This document shows positions 35,716 to 47,179 of a DNA stretch of 64,000 nucleotides, in pieces. Source of the stretch: Ampullaceana balthica. Taxonomy: Eukaryota > Mollusca > Gastropoda > Lymnaeidae. Position 1 is the first letter of the stretch; each line of letters starts with the position of its first letter. The notes below the pieces were generated by a model. The model searched no databases. It was not told the origin of the DNA and saw nothing but the letters and a program-made list of their open reading frames with translations. The translations under genes were made by a program, and so were the position numbers. The stretch covers positions 310,001 to 374,000 of the forward strand of contig CALYLW010000054.1 in assembly GCA_944989445.1 (NCBI GenBank), written 5' to 3'.

Positions 35716-37990
35716 AGTGGACCATGCCTCCAATAGAAATGTGTAGTGGCCAGTGCCTCTAATAGAAATGTGTAGTGGACAGAGCCTCAAATAGAAATGT
35801 GTAGTGGACAGTGCCTCCAATAGAAATGTGTGGTGGACAGTGCCTCAAATAGAAATGTGTAGTGGACCATGCCTCCAATAGAAATGTGTAGTGGCCAGTG
35901 CCTCTAATAGAAATGTGTAGTGGCCAGTGCCTCTAATAGAAATGTGTAGTGGCCAGTGCCTCCAATAGAAATGTGTAGTGGCCAGTGCCTCCAATAGAAA
36001 TGTGTAGTGGACAGTGCCTCCAATAGAAATGTGTAGTGGACCATGCCTCCAATAGAAATGTGTAGTGGACCATGCCTCCAATAGAAATGTGTAGTGGACC
36101 ATGCCTCCAATAGAAATGTGTAGTGGACCATGCCTCCAATAGAAATGTGTAGTGGACCATGCCTCCAATAGAAATGTGTAGTGGACCATGCCTCCAATAG
36201 AAATGTGTAGTGGACCATGCCTCCAATAGAAATGTGTAGTGGACCATGCCTCCAATAGAAATATGTAGTGGCTAGTGCCTCTAATAGAAATGTGTAGTGG
36301 CCAGTGCCTCTAATAGAAATGTGTAGTGGCCAGTGCCTCCAATAGAAATGTGTAGTGGACAGTGCCTCCAATAGAAATGTGTAGTGGACAGTGCCTCCAA
36401 TAGAAATGTGTAGTGGCCAGTGCCTCCAATAGAAATGTGTAGTGGCCAGTGCCTCCAATAGAAATGTGTAGTGGACAGTGCCTCCAATAGAAATGTGTAG
36501 TGGACCATGCCTCCAATAGAAATGTGTAGTGGACCATGCCTCCAATAGAAATGTGTAGTGGACCATGCCTCCAATAGAAATGTGTAGTGGACCATGCCTC
36601 CAATAGAAATGTGTAGTGGACCATGCCTCCAATAGAAATGTGTAGTGGACCATGCCTCCAATAGAAATGTGTAGTGGCCAGTGCCTCTAATAGAAATGTG
36701 TAGTGGCCAGTGCCTCTAATAGAAATGTGTAGTGGCCAGTGCCTCCAATAGAAATGTGTAGTGGACAGTGCCTCCAATAGAAATGTGTAGTGGACAGTGC
36801 CTCCAATAGAAATGTGTAGTGGCCAGTGCCTCCAATAGAAATGTGTAGTGGCCAGTGCCTCCAATAGAAATGTGTAGTGGACAGTGCCTCCAATAGAAAT
36901 GTGTAGTGGACCATGCCTCCAATAGAAATGTGTAGTGGACCATGCCTCCAATAGAAATGTGTAGTGGACCATGCCTCCAATAGAAATGTGTAGTGGACCA
37001 TGCCTCCAATAGAAATGTGTAGTGGCCAGTGCCTCTAATAGAAATGTGTAGTGGCCAGTGCCTCTAATAGAAATGTGTAGTGGCCAGTGCCTCCAATAGA
37101 AATGTGTAGTGGACAGTGCCTCCAATAGAAATGTGTAGTGGACAGTGCCTCCAATAGAAATGTGTAGTGGCCAGTGCCTCCAATAGAAATGTGTAGTGGC
37201 CAGTGCCTCCAATTGAAATGTGTAGTGGACAGTGCCTCCAATAGAAATGTGTAGTGGACCATGCCTCCAATAGAAATGTGTAGTGGACCATGCCTCCAAT
37301 AGAAATGTGTAGTGGACCATGCCTCCAATAGAAATGTGTAGTGGACCATGCCTCCAATAGAAATGTGTAGTGGACCATGCCTCCAATAGAAATGTGTAGT
37401 GGACCATGCCTCCAATAGAAATGTGTAGTGGACCATGCCTCCAATAGAAATGTGTAGTGGACCATGCCTCCAATAGAAATGTGTAGTGGCCAGTGCCTCT
37501 AATAGAAATGTGTAGTGGCCAGTGCCTCTAATAGAAATGTGTAGTGGCCAGTGCCTCCAATAGAAATGTGTAGTGGACAGTGCCTCCAATAGAAATGTGT
37601 AGTGGACCATGCCTCCAATAGAAATGTGTAGTGGCCAGTGCCTCTAATAGAAATGTGTAGTGGCCAGTGCCTCTAATAGAAATGTGTAGTGGCCAGTGCC
37701 TCTAATAGAAATGTGTAGTGGCCAGTGCCTCTAATAGAAATGTGTAGTGGCCAGTGCCTCCAATAGAAATGTGTAGTGGACCATGCCTCCAATAGAAATG
37801 TGTAGTGGCCAGTGCCTCTAATAGAAATGTGTAGTGGCCAGTGCCTCTAATAGAAATGTGTAGTGGCCAGTGCCTCTAATAGAAATGTGTAGTGGCCAGT
37901 GCCTCTAATAGAAATGTGTAGTGGCCAGTGCCTCAAATAGAAATGTGTGGTGGACAGAGACTCCAATAGAAATGTGTGGTGGGCAGTGCC
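35716..37990. repeat. 29-bp minisatellite, right part, with higher-order structure
   Basis: About 78 units beginning at various points of GTGGACAGTGCCTCCAATAG plus AAATGTGTA. Four main variants differ at GGCC/GGAC, AGTG/CATG and CTCTA/CTCCA. They recur in a fixed order in blocks at about 36265-36660, 36665-37015 and 37020-37480. Minus-strand frames up to 387 residues are artefacts, as all three frames are open. Confidence 0.96.
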
Positions 37991-38089
37991 TGTCTGAATA
38001 GTTGCATATAACAATAGTGGACAATGTCATTGTCGACTGTATGGTACGACAGAGGACGATTATGTGACATAGGCCGTTGATGTGATAGA

Positions 38090-38320
38090 AAATTTGGATG
38101 TAGTGACAAAGGAGGATGTTGATTTGATAAAGAAAGTAGATGTGAAAGAGAAGGCTGATGTGACAGAGAAGCTTCATTTAGTGACAAAGAAGGCTGGTGT
38201 GACAGAGAATGTTCATTTAGTGACAAAGAAGGCTGGTGTGATAGAGAATGTTCATTTAGTGACAAAGAAGTCTGATGTAACAGAGAAGGTTCATTTAGTG
38301 ACAAAGAAGTCTGATGTGAC
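38090..38320. repeat. 39-bp minisatellite, about 5 copies
   Basis: Units contain TTCATTTAGTGACAAAGAAG. The plus-strand frame gives 13-residue repeats around VTENVHLVTKK. There is no splice or start context to make it a gene. Confidence 0.85.
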
Positions 38321-38384
38321 TCCATAACACACCCACTAGCGGTAATCTGGACTTGACTCAACCAGCAGTACATACCACATGACT

Positions 38385-38954
38385 CTACCACTTACCTACT
38401 TGAGGGACCCTAAACTAGACTCAGCCACTTACCTACTTGTGGGACCCTATATTAGACTCAGCCACTTACCTACTTGTGGGACCCTAGATTAGACTCAGCC
38501 ACTTACCTACTTGTGGGACCCTAGATTAGACTCAGCCACTTACCTACTTGTGGGACCCTAGATTAGACTCAGCCACTTACCTACTTGTGGGACCCTAGAT
38601 TAGACTCAGCCACTTACCTACTTGTGGGACCCTAGATTAGACTCAGCCACTTACCTACTTAAGGGACCCTAAACTAGACTCAGCCACTTACCTACTTGTG
38701 GGACCCTAGATTAGACTCAGCCACTTACCTACTTAAGGGACCCTAAACTAGACTCAGCCACTTACCTACTTAAGGGACCCTAAACTAGAATCAGCTACTT
38801 ACGTACTTGTGGGACCCTAGATTAGACTCAGCAACTTACCTACTTGAGGGACACAGGATTAGACAGCCACTTACCTACTGGAGGCTGCCCCCCCCCACTG
38901 GACTCAGCCACTTACCTACTTTAGGGACCCTATAGACTAGACTCAGCCACTTAC
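38385..38954 (-). repeat. 37-bp minisatellite of stalk-exon donor copies
   Basis: About 15 units. On the minus strand each contains AG then GTAAGTGGCTGAGTCT, the same donor and intron start as the real stalk exon at 38955. Beyond the array (38330-38365) is a second diverged copy of the exon 3' end itself. Confidence 0.93.
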
Positions 38955-39191
38955 CCACTGGCGGTTCCGTGGAATCTGGACTTGACTCAAAGCCTGTACT
39001 GGGATATGACGTCGTTTCGTTGACCTCTGAAATTCCCGTCGTCTTGTCCGCGTCCAGGCTTGTCGTGGGCGTTGGGAGGTCCGACGGACTTATACGTTGT
39101 GGAAGTGTAATAGTTGACTTAGTAGTAATTAAAGTTGATTTTGTCAAAGTTGATAATCGTGCTGAGTTTGAATCTGTTGACCTGGAAGTAG
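38955..39191 (-). CDS. Exon: Ser/Thr-rich mucin-like stalk
   Basis: The exon is 237 nt, phase 1 on both sides, acceptor TTTTTTTACAG and donor GTAAGTGG. The segment has no cysteines and is dominated by Ser, Thr and Pro, for example TLTKSTLITTKSTITLPQ. Such segments are usually O-glycosylated spacers; this is inferred from composition. An NET sequon is visible near its end. Its donor region is the seed of a 37-bp intronic array. Confidence 0.8.
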
Positions 39192-39519
39192 CTGTAAAAA
39201 AAATATTGACCAAAATGTACGATAAGAAGATACTTATTAAAATGGCATATTGCCAATGGTCTACCGGGTAAGGGAGCAGTTTTGAGACAATTCTATTTCC
39301 TTAACAGTCAGTTGTTGGTTTGTTTTGGCGTTTGTTTGTTTGTTTGTTGTTGTTTTTCTTTCTGTCTAAAAATATTGTTGCAGATTGAATCTTGCAGCTC
39401 ATCAAAGAATCTTCTGTATAGAAGGAGCCTCTGTAACAGATAAGATATAAAAATATTTGGCTCCTCACAGTGTACTCTCAATTACAGAGAATAGGATTCA
39501 AAACAGGACACCGGCAATT

Positions 39520-40166
39520 TGGTGACATTAGCACGCTGGTGACGTTAGCACGCTGGTGACGTTAGCACGCTGGTGACGTTAGAACGCTGGTGACGTTAGC
39601 ACGCTGGTGACGTTAGCACGCTGGTGACGTTAGCACGCTGGTGACGTTAGCACGCTGGTGACGTTAGAACGCTGGTGACGTTAGAACGCTGGTGACGTTA
39701 GAACGCTGGTGACGTTAGCACGCTGGTGACGTTAGCACGCTGGTGACGTTAGAACGCTGGTGACGTTAGCACGCTGGTGACGTTAGAACGCTGGTGACGT
39801 TAGAACGCTGGTGACGTTAGCACTTTGGTGACATTAGCACTTTGGTGACATTAGCACTCTGGTGACATTAGCACTCTGGTGACGTTAGCACTTTGGTGAC
39901 ATTAGCACTCTGGTGACGTTAGCACTTTGGTGACATTAGCACTCTGGTGACGTTAGCACTCTGGTGACATTAGCACTTTGGTGACATTAGCACTCTGGTG
40001 ACGTTAGCACTTTGGTGACATTAGCACTCTGGTGACGTTAGCACTTTGGTGACATTAGCACTCTGGTGACGTTAGCACTTTGGTAACATTAGCACTCTGG
40101 TGACGTTAGCACTTTGGTGACATTACCACTCTGGTGACATTAGCACTCTGGTGACATTAGCACTAC
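39520..40166. repeat. 17-bp minisatellite, about 38 copies in two blocks
   Basis: The unit is CTGGTGACGTTAGCACG. The first block (to about 39815) uses ACGCTGG units; the second uses ACTTTGG and ACTCTGG with GACATT/GACGTT, often in strict alternation. Confidence 0.96.
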
Positions 40167-40386
40167 CTGCTCTGGTTTAATTTTTGCCAGGCCGGTCGTT
40201 TCTTACAGCCCTTATTTATACAGCAAACTCCGACAGATACAACTCACAAGGTCCTTCTAAATATAAACATCGTAACAAAATATTACCTCTCTATCTTGCA
40301 TGTCTCTTCACATTGTGAATGTTGAATTATGTACTTGGGTTTTAAATAGAAATACAATTATTTTGAATTCTGGTGACCTATTAGCT

Positions 40387-40916
40387 CAGGGGTGGCCAGA
40401 ATTGTAGTACATGTAACTGAGAGCCATTTTAATTTTTTTAAATTAAATTGTTGAGAGCCGCATTGAAGCAATATGGTTCACGAGTCCAATCGCAATGAAA
40501 AATTGCTTTTGTGATGTATTTTTAAAAAACAATATTGTTTATATTTATTCTTTCTTCAGCATAAAACTTTAAATCGAGCTTAATTTGTTCTTTGATTTTG
40601 ACCCCCTTTCCAGTTCATGACGGACTATGGGGCGTGTGATGTAGCGTTCACAAGTTTTTAGCCACCACTAACGAGCAGGGGAATGTGTGGTCAGCACAAT
40701 GCCCCAGAGACCTTGCCAGTACCTGGGCTCGAACCCGCGACTCGGGATCTGCCTCGGTTGTTCAATCCCTTGTTTTTTGTAATTTTTTTTTAAAAACTTT
40801 CATTTTTTAAAAATAGTATATATTTCAAAGTTCTAAATTCATAAATTTTTCGGGAGCCGCATTGTGAACACAGAAGAGCTGCATGCGGTTCGCGAGCCGC
40901 AGTCGGGCCACAGTTG
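40387..40916. mobile_element. hAT-like MITE with 8-bp TSD
   Basis: Ends CAGGGGTGGCC and (complement) CAACTGTGGCC. Flanks TATTAGCT (40379-40386) and TATTAGCG (40917-40924) match at 7 of 8. Inside, GAGAGCCGCATT and GGGAGCCGCATTG blocks appear on both sides of a nested SINE-like segment. Confidence 0.75.
40650..40790 (-). mobile_element. tRNA-derived SINE fragment nested in MITE
   Basis: On the minus strand GCGGGTTCGAGCCCAGGTAC is a clear B-box. Upstream GATTGAACAACCGAGGCAGA resembles the rest of a tRNA-like head. It interrupts the MITE at 40387-40916. Confidence 0.5.
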
Positions 40917-41076
40917 TATTAGCGTATGCACCAATCGTAAAACTATTTTTGTGCTTGGTTCATGATATTAGCAAAGAGACGAAACAAGAGAGGGGAGGGC
41001 GGACAGCGGTTAACGTCAGGGATTAAATATTTTAGATAACAGGCAATGCAATGATGGTAATTTGACTGAATTAAAT

Positions 41077-41130
41077 GGGGCCACGGTGGTCTAGCGGTAG
41101 CGCGCTGGACCGCCGAACCGAGGTAGAAGA
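41077..41130 (+). mobile_element. tRNA-like SINE head fragment
   Basis: GGTGGTCTAGCGGTAGCGCG is a strong A-box-like sequence, but no B-box follows and no cloverleaf can be drawn. It is a fragment rather than a tRNA gene. Confidence 0.45.
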
Positions 41131-41281
41131 GAATTTGACTTGGTGCATGATGGTCCATTGGCATGATACAATAATAGAACATTAAAATATAGTGTGTTTT
41201 TTGTTATTGTTGTTTTTTTTGTTTTGTTTTTTTTAACCTTGTTTTGTTTGTTTTTAAATTTGATTCCAAAATTTGACTTAC

Positions 41282-41407
41282 CTAGTGTGGTCGTTGTTGT
41301 TCGAATGAAATCCGTATAGCACGCTCCGTTTATATGACAAAGGCTCTCTAAACAAATGTTGGGACAAGGTGTTTTGCATTCTTCGCCATAGAACTTCGGT
41401 GCGCAAG
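41282..41407 (-). CDS. Exon: EGF-like module 2 with Thr-rich tail
   Basis: The exon is 126 nt, phase 1 on both sides, acceptor TTTCTGCCAG and donor GTAAGT. It encodes CAPKFYGEECKTPCPNICL, then HINGACYTDF and a run of threonines. Six cysteines match the first six of an eight-cysteine module. The expected last loop is replaced by IRTTTTTL, which leads into the Ser/Thr stalk of the next exon. Confidence 0.85.
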
Positions 41408-42294
41408 CTGGCAGAAATACATTTAAAAAAAAATAATAAATAAAACACATCTTTATAATAAGAATGCGTTTCATTTTCTTATCGTGCTGTCTCTTTTTTA
41501 TTCAAGCAAGAAGATGTTTAACTTCCCCCGAATATTTATTTCGTTTCTTTAAATGAAAACTTTTGTAGAAGTTTTATTTGAGCTAATTTTTGCTCCATTC
41601 TCTGGTGAGTGAAAAAATGGAATCGAGTGTTTGCTCGGGCATAGGGAAGGTCGGGCAAGTAATTACATTAAATTACATATGTCCAGGGGCGCTCAAAGTG
41701 AGGCTTGCAAAGTCAAGTTGTGATAAGTAAACAAGAGAATGGCACTAATTAAGCGGGGGGAGGGGTGCCAATTTTATTGTTTTTCCCTGGTCACCTCTTT
41801 TTTTTAAAATCGGAACCATGAAGAGTTGAAAAAATTACACCATTGTGCATCCATGTGTAATTTTTAACATTTAAATTTAAAATACCTGATGAATTGACAA
41901 AGACGAAAAAAAAAGTTCTTTAAATTATTACTTTTTTAAAAAGGAAGTTAATTTAGTAAAATGCAAGATAATTTCAACCATCAAGTGTTTGCAGAAAGGT
42001 ATTAGAACGATAAACAAAAAAAAAGAAATCCCAATGAAATGTACAAGATGCTAAAATGCGTTTATTTATTTCTGTTGTTTTTTGATGTGGTAAAATATCT
42101 TTTTAAACCTGTTTTGTTCGCGGGAAAGAATTGTCATTACTTTGTCATTACATTGTCGTTACATTGTCATTACATTGTCATTACATGTTTTTACTTTTCA
42201 AACTTCTTAAACTCGTTTTTGAAAGACAGTTTGTTTCTTTTGTTCGCTGTTGTTTGTTTGATTTTGTTTGTTTGTTGTTGTTTGTTTGTTCAAA

Positions 42295-42438
42295 TAACTC
42301 CTCACCACCATAAACCTCTACTTCAGATTAACTCCTCACTTTAACAAACATTTACTTCAGATAACTCCTCACTTTAACAAACCTCTACTTCAGATAACTC
42401 CTCACTTTAACAAACCTCTACTCCAGATAACTCCTCAC
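42295..42438 (-). repeat. 33-bp minisatellite of Gal2 exon-intron junction
   Basis: Four units, each the last 23 exon bases (TCTGAAGTAGAGGTTT...) plus GTGAGGAGTT on the minus strand. The outermost copy still encodes SEVEVYGG before its donor. Confidence 0.9.
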
Positions 42439-42666
42439 CTCCGTAAACCTCTACTTCCGATAACTCCAGGTTCTTGTCAGGGTCACTGCTCTTGTTTAGG
42501 GATATGTGCATCCTGGACACGACCTTCCCGGGGTCAGCGCGCAACGCAACGCGTATGTTTCCGGGTTCAAAAGAAAACTGGCGGACGTCGCTGAGCTGGC
42601 TGCCGTGCCTCGACAAATAAACAATCTCAAAGGTCAGAATGGCTCCAAACATCTTGTGGGCTTGGG
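42439..42666 (-). CDS. Exon: C-terminal half of galactose-binding-like domain 2
   Basis: The exon is 228 nt, phase 1 on both sides, acceptor GACTTCCACAG and donor GTGAGG. It encodes MFGAILTFEIVYLSRHGSQL and ends LELSEVEVYGG, the conserved last strand. The intron immediately after the donor carries four degenerate 33-bp copies of the last 23 exon bases plus the first 10 intron bases. Confidence 0.87.
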
Positions 42667-43154
42667 CTGTGGAAGTCGTGTGCAATTTTTTTCAGATAAT
42701 ATATATATATATATATATATATATTTAATTTTTAAAAGGCCTAATTTTCCTGTTTAATAAATATGTTCATCAAATAGCAGTGTGGCTCTAACGACAATAA
42801 CGTGCTTTAATCTAGACCAATGCGATGTCATTTACATTGTTGCAAAAAAAATACATTCCTCAGTCCCCCGAAAAGTGAATTACACCTAGGACTTACGACA
42901 ACTAAATATTATTTGACATTTTAATTTTATGTTTATCGATTAAATCTTCAATGAAAAAAAAGATAATTATTGAAACATTTTTTTTATTTATCAATTAATT
43001 TCTTTTATGTATTTTTTCCATTTTAGATTTTAGCTTTTTTTAAATTTAAGTTTGTTTTTTTGTAAGTAAAAAAAAATTAATTAAAAAATTTCTTTTATTT
43101 TGCACTTGAATCGTCTTGGAAATGGGGAACAAGACCAAACAGAGATGCTCGTAC

Positions 43155-43355
43155 GTGACTGAAGGTAGACAACCACTTCAAACACCACAGTGTTCCCACC
43201 AGCCAGCTCCAAGGTCCAGCGCTGAATCGCCTCCCTTTCGTCCGCCACTGCGCAAGGGTGCAGCACACCGATCCTTCCGTCGAAAGCGTAATGCGCGGAG
43301 CTGCCATTTTGGACCGAAGAGAGCGATGCAGGTTTGCGGAAGGCGAGGTTTTCAC
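43155..43355 (-). CDS. Exon: N-terminal half of galactose-binding-like domain 2
   Basis: The exon is 201 nt, phase 1 on both sides, acceptor CGCCACAG and donor GTACGA. It encodes ENLAFRKPASLSS, then AHYAFDGRIGVLHPC, then IQRWTLELAGG and VVVYLQS. The NLAxxKPAxLSS start and the W-x-L-x-L core are classic for fucolectin-like and F5/8C domains, so this is the most typical Gal module in the gene. A 78-bp near-identical copy of its middle lies 9 kb upstream in the preceding intron (52455-52532). Confidence 0.88.
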
Positions 43356-43554
43356 CTGTGGCGGGGAGGAAATGGAATCGGACAGCTTTATGAAAGAGAG
43401 TCGGGAATCGATCACCAGCATCTGGTGGGCAGGTCGTGAAAGGCGATAGTGTCCCAGATCTGTATTGTCTTACCCAACTTAGGGCTTACCATAATTGTCA
43501 GAAGGAAAAAAAAAGAGGACGCAATTTTTTTTTAAAAATCAAATATGGCCAATA

Positions 43555-43924
43555 CAGTGCAACCCTGTTAAGTCGCGGTCGTTCGTGTCCAGACTAATGT
43601 AATCGCGACTTAGGTGAATCGCGACTTAACGTCACTTAGTACAGGTTTCAATGTAATTTATTGCGCGATAATAAAGGACGCAAATGAAAACGTTTTTTTC
43701 TTCCCTATATATTTATTTAAAATTAAATTTAGTTTATACTCAAGTATTACATATTTCAATACATATCCTGGTGCACTTGTTTAATCCAATATATTAAAAG
43801 AACTTTAATTATACATATGCATTATTTATTGCTATGTTACGTCACAAATTGTGGGTGCCATGGAATTACAGTGACTTAACCGATTTCGAGCAATAAAGAA
43901 GCGCGAATTAAAAGGGTCAAACTG
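43555..43924. mobile_element. Tc1/mariner-like MITE, TA duplication
   Basis: Left end CAGTGCAACCCTGTTAAGTC and right end (complement) CAGTTTGACCCTTTTAATTC are inverted; both flanked by TA. Length 370 bp, no transposase. Confidence 0.75.
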
Positions 43925-44055
43925 TATTACGTGTATCAATAAAATTAAATTTACACTTTATACAATATTGTTCTTATTTAATTATAACCTTGCATTAACT
44001 GAGTGTTCAGTACACCACACTAGCTGACTGAAAAGAAACAGTAAGATAGTAACTA

Positions 44056-44405
44056 AATCTATGGCGGTTTAAAGGGGGGAGGCCTGAATGGGCTAAAGCC
44101 AGAGGCCCGCGATGATTTAGGGACCCCCAAATTTAGTATATTTTATAATAAAGCTGGACAAATGTTTGCATGAATCCCTGAAAATAGCATAAATTAAATC
44201 GATAAAATCTTGTGTATTAATCTGATCGCTATTCGGACCTGATAATCTAAGTAATCGATAAATAGAAGTAAAAAAAAGATTTTAAAAAACACGTTTTTAT
44301 AAGCGGACTAAAAAGAAGAAAATAATTTAAAACGTTTGAGTTCAAGTAGTTTAATTTAACATGACTAAAAACGTGGGGCGGGCGCTTATGAGGTTTAATA
44401 TATGC
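44056..44405. mobile_element. Fragments of two dispersed families
   Basis: 44056-44240 (CTATGGCGGTTTAAA start) matches 2046-2240 and, inverted, 48255-48350. 44270-44400 (with CTAAAAACGTGGGGCGGGCG) recurs inverted at 51385-51555, 52395-52440 and 59755-59830. Confidence 0.55.
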
Positions 44406-44774
44406 AGTTCATTCATTCTCTCACTTATGTATGTTACGGCCAAAGCCCGAAGTCTGCCCACTTCGCGAAATGGCCGGCCGATTCGCGAAGTGGCCGACGT
44501 GTCTGGCCAAAGCCCGAAGTACTTATAACTAACAATTGTAATTCGGGCTTTGGCCGGCCAATTCGCGAAGTGGCTGGGTATCCTTGGCCTAAGCCCGATG
44601 TGGTACAGGAATACTGCCCGGTTAGCGGTACATCAATCGCTTCTGGTGTGTTGGCATGTACGGGGTAGGAAAAATGTGCCACGCTGTGACGATATTATTG
44701 CTTTAGTCTTTCCTTTTCTGAGAAGGTCTAGACATTGTGACTAGTTCTTATTATTCTGACACAGTTGTTTCAGT

Positions 44775-44953
44775 CAGGGCCGGGCTTAGGAAATTGGAAG
44801 CCCTAGGCGGAGTGAATTTGGTGTCCCTAAATGTCATAGAAAATTTTTTTTTAAAATATTTAAAGATTCTTGTGTGAGGCCCCCACTAATGATGAGACTA
44901 ATCGGAGGCCCTATTGGAGGCTGCCTAGTTTGCTTATGCTTAAAGCCGTTCCC
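44775..44953. mobile_element. hAT MITE with perfect 8-bp TSD GTTTCAGT
   Basis: Left CAGGGCCGGGCTTAGG, right complement of GCTTAAAGCCGTTCCC. GTTTCAGT flanks on both sides (44767-44774; 44954-44961). 179 bp, non-coding. Confidence 0.85.
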
Positions 44954-46442
44954 GTTTCAGTGTGAGTCCTGTATTACTCGTATTTATAACGTCCCAATCA
45001 ACGTTTCCAGTTGAAAAGATAAGTCATAGGGCACGTATAGCATGTGTCGTAGAGTGTAATAACACAATACTAAGTATACTGAGGCTATTAACCTATCATT
45101 AATTGTTAGCTACGACACGTTGTTCTGTACTGGAAAGTGTTAAATCAGCAGATGAACAAATCCATGCCGATTCGATCACCTTGTAACACCTTAAAATTGT
45201 TTTATTTATTTATTTTTATTTTATTATTTTTTTGTAAATGATTTTTTTATATAAAAATAATGTAATATACTATAATTATCTATTAAAAATTAAAAACAGT
45301 ATGGGATCGTTATTTTTAACGTTGAATTTATGATAGGACGATTGAAAAAATTTATACACTGACAACCTGTTAATATTCAATGCGAATTCATGATTGTGGT
45401 ATGTGCGCCATTTTCTGAGGTAGAAAGTCCTTCCAATCCTATCCACCGCCACCCATCTCGATGCGATGTAATCGGACAATAAATAGAGGTTAAGCCTAAG
45501 GTGACCAGATTTTCCATGGGGCAAAGCGGGACGGGGCCCCACGGACGGGGGGGGGGTGGATCCCCAGGTTTCTGGAGCAAAAAATCGGGACGTCTGGTCA
45601 GTGGCGTCGCTAGAGGGGGGGGGGCGAGCCAACCCGGTTGACACCCATCAAGGGGTGACACCGGAGCCAAAAATTTTACTGTCTGAAAAAAAGTAGACAC
45701 ATTTTTTCATCTAGAAAGAAATTAAGAAATACAATGAAATACGTTAAACGCGAAAAATTTAATGAAATCTTTTTTTAATTAACTTGCAAAATAATGAAAC
45801 AGTCCCAACACACAAACAACTTTAAAACAAACTAGGAAAAAAAGTAAAGAAGCAGTCGCAGCAGAGAGATCTTTAAAAAAGGCTGGACATGAAAGGGGCA
45901 GTGTCTTATTTTTTTAAGATATAAAGCCATTTGGGCTTGGACACACCGAGACCACAGTGGGGTGTGGGGGAATACGATTTTTACTTTCAATTTAAAAAAA
46001 AATAAAATCAAAGGATGGGTTTTCTTTGTTGATGTTTTTCTAGAGGAAAATTATTAATTCAATGTCTTGGAGTTAATATTTCGTTATATATATATATATT
46101 TATTAAAGGCTTGAAAGCATAGATATGCATGTTTATATACAGCTAGTCCTCCAGTTACGACGGTCCCATACCGACTTACGCTGTCTTGTGGTTACTAACG
46201 GGCCCGCTTAAAAAAATGTTACGCGTTATTCCGTATTTTTATATATTTTTTCTTTAAACTTTTGTTTTTCATGAGGTAACAAATTCTTTTCTCTATTTGA
46301 AATCAAAAATTTATTGAAAAATATGTATTATTATTATTTCAAACTACAACTTTCGTTTGCGAATTTTTCTCATGGCGAAGTTTTCAATCAAGTCAGTAAG
46401 GCTAAGTAAGCTTAAATAAAGTAATGGGTATTCAAGATTAGG

Positions 46443-47000
46443 AATGGCTATCTTTGTACCAGCCGCAATGTGGTCTACACCATTGTGTGTAAGCGCTGTC
46501 CTTTGAAGTACATTGGTGAGACGGGGAGGTTGCTCTCGTGCCGCCTAGCTGAACATGTACGTGCCATTAAACAAGACAAACAATGTCCTGTCTCCCGACA
46601 CTTCAATGGACGTGACCACATGGGCGTCGATGACATGTCTGTCACCGCCTTGGTGTCCTGTACAAACACACCCGGCCGGGTCAGTCTGGAGAATAGACTA
46701 ATCCACGAGTATGGGACTCTTACACCACACGGGATCAATGTTGTGTTCGCACTGACAAGCTGATTGATTGGCCACACCCACCCTATCCTTTCCTATATAA
46801 GCTCTTACTTTTCTCTTCTTTCTTTATCCCTACTGGACTGCTTGGATTTCATCGCAGCTAAGTGTTTTTTCTATTATTATTCCGTGTTTTTCTTTTCATG
46901 TGTGTACTATTTGTCCGTTGAGGAAGGCTCTTTGCCGAAACGTTCGCTGTTGTGTTACGTCTTGTCAGGCCTACTAATACCCTGTATTTTTATATCCTAA
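46443..47000 (+). mobile_element. Penelope-like element, 3' part with GIY-YIG endonuclease
   Basis: The frame up to a stop at 46761-46763 reads NVVYTIVCKRC, KYIGETGRLLSCRLAEH, and ends SLENRLIHEYGTL. YTI...YIG, the following arginines, and the glutamate in LENRL fit the GIY-YIG nuclease of Penelope-like retroelements. The reverse transcriptase part is missing (5' truncation). The 3' tail includes GAGGAAGGCTCTTTGCCGAA and one copy of the 35-bp unit expanded at 59334-59575. Confidence 0.85.
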
Positions 47001-47179
47001 ATTTACTTATCTAAGTAAGCTTACAAGTTCCTTTTCAAAGCTCATTAGAGAGAGCATATTCAGTCTTTGTTGCCCCATGCACATTTTCACTCATTTTATA
47101 TTCTTTTCAACTTCGAAAATGATCGCTCTCGGCTGCAGTTTGATGTCATCATTAAAAGATAGATGTGAAGTGCGATGTG

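Noticed and set aside
35845..37610. Minus-strand ORFs up to 387 residues with TTHFYWRH-type repeats
   Set aside because: All three frames of the 29-bp array are open; the same peptide series appears shifted in each frame.
41077..41130. tRNA gene
   Set aside because: Only an A-box-like sequence; no acceptor stem, anticodon arm or B-box.
43095..43421. Longer minus-strand ORF in another frame across the Gal2 exon
   Set aside because: The other frame gives the conserved NLAFRKPASLSS and WTLEL motifs with proper splice sites, so the longer ORF is a shadow.
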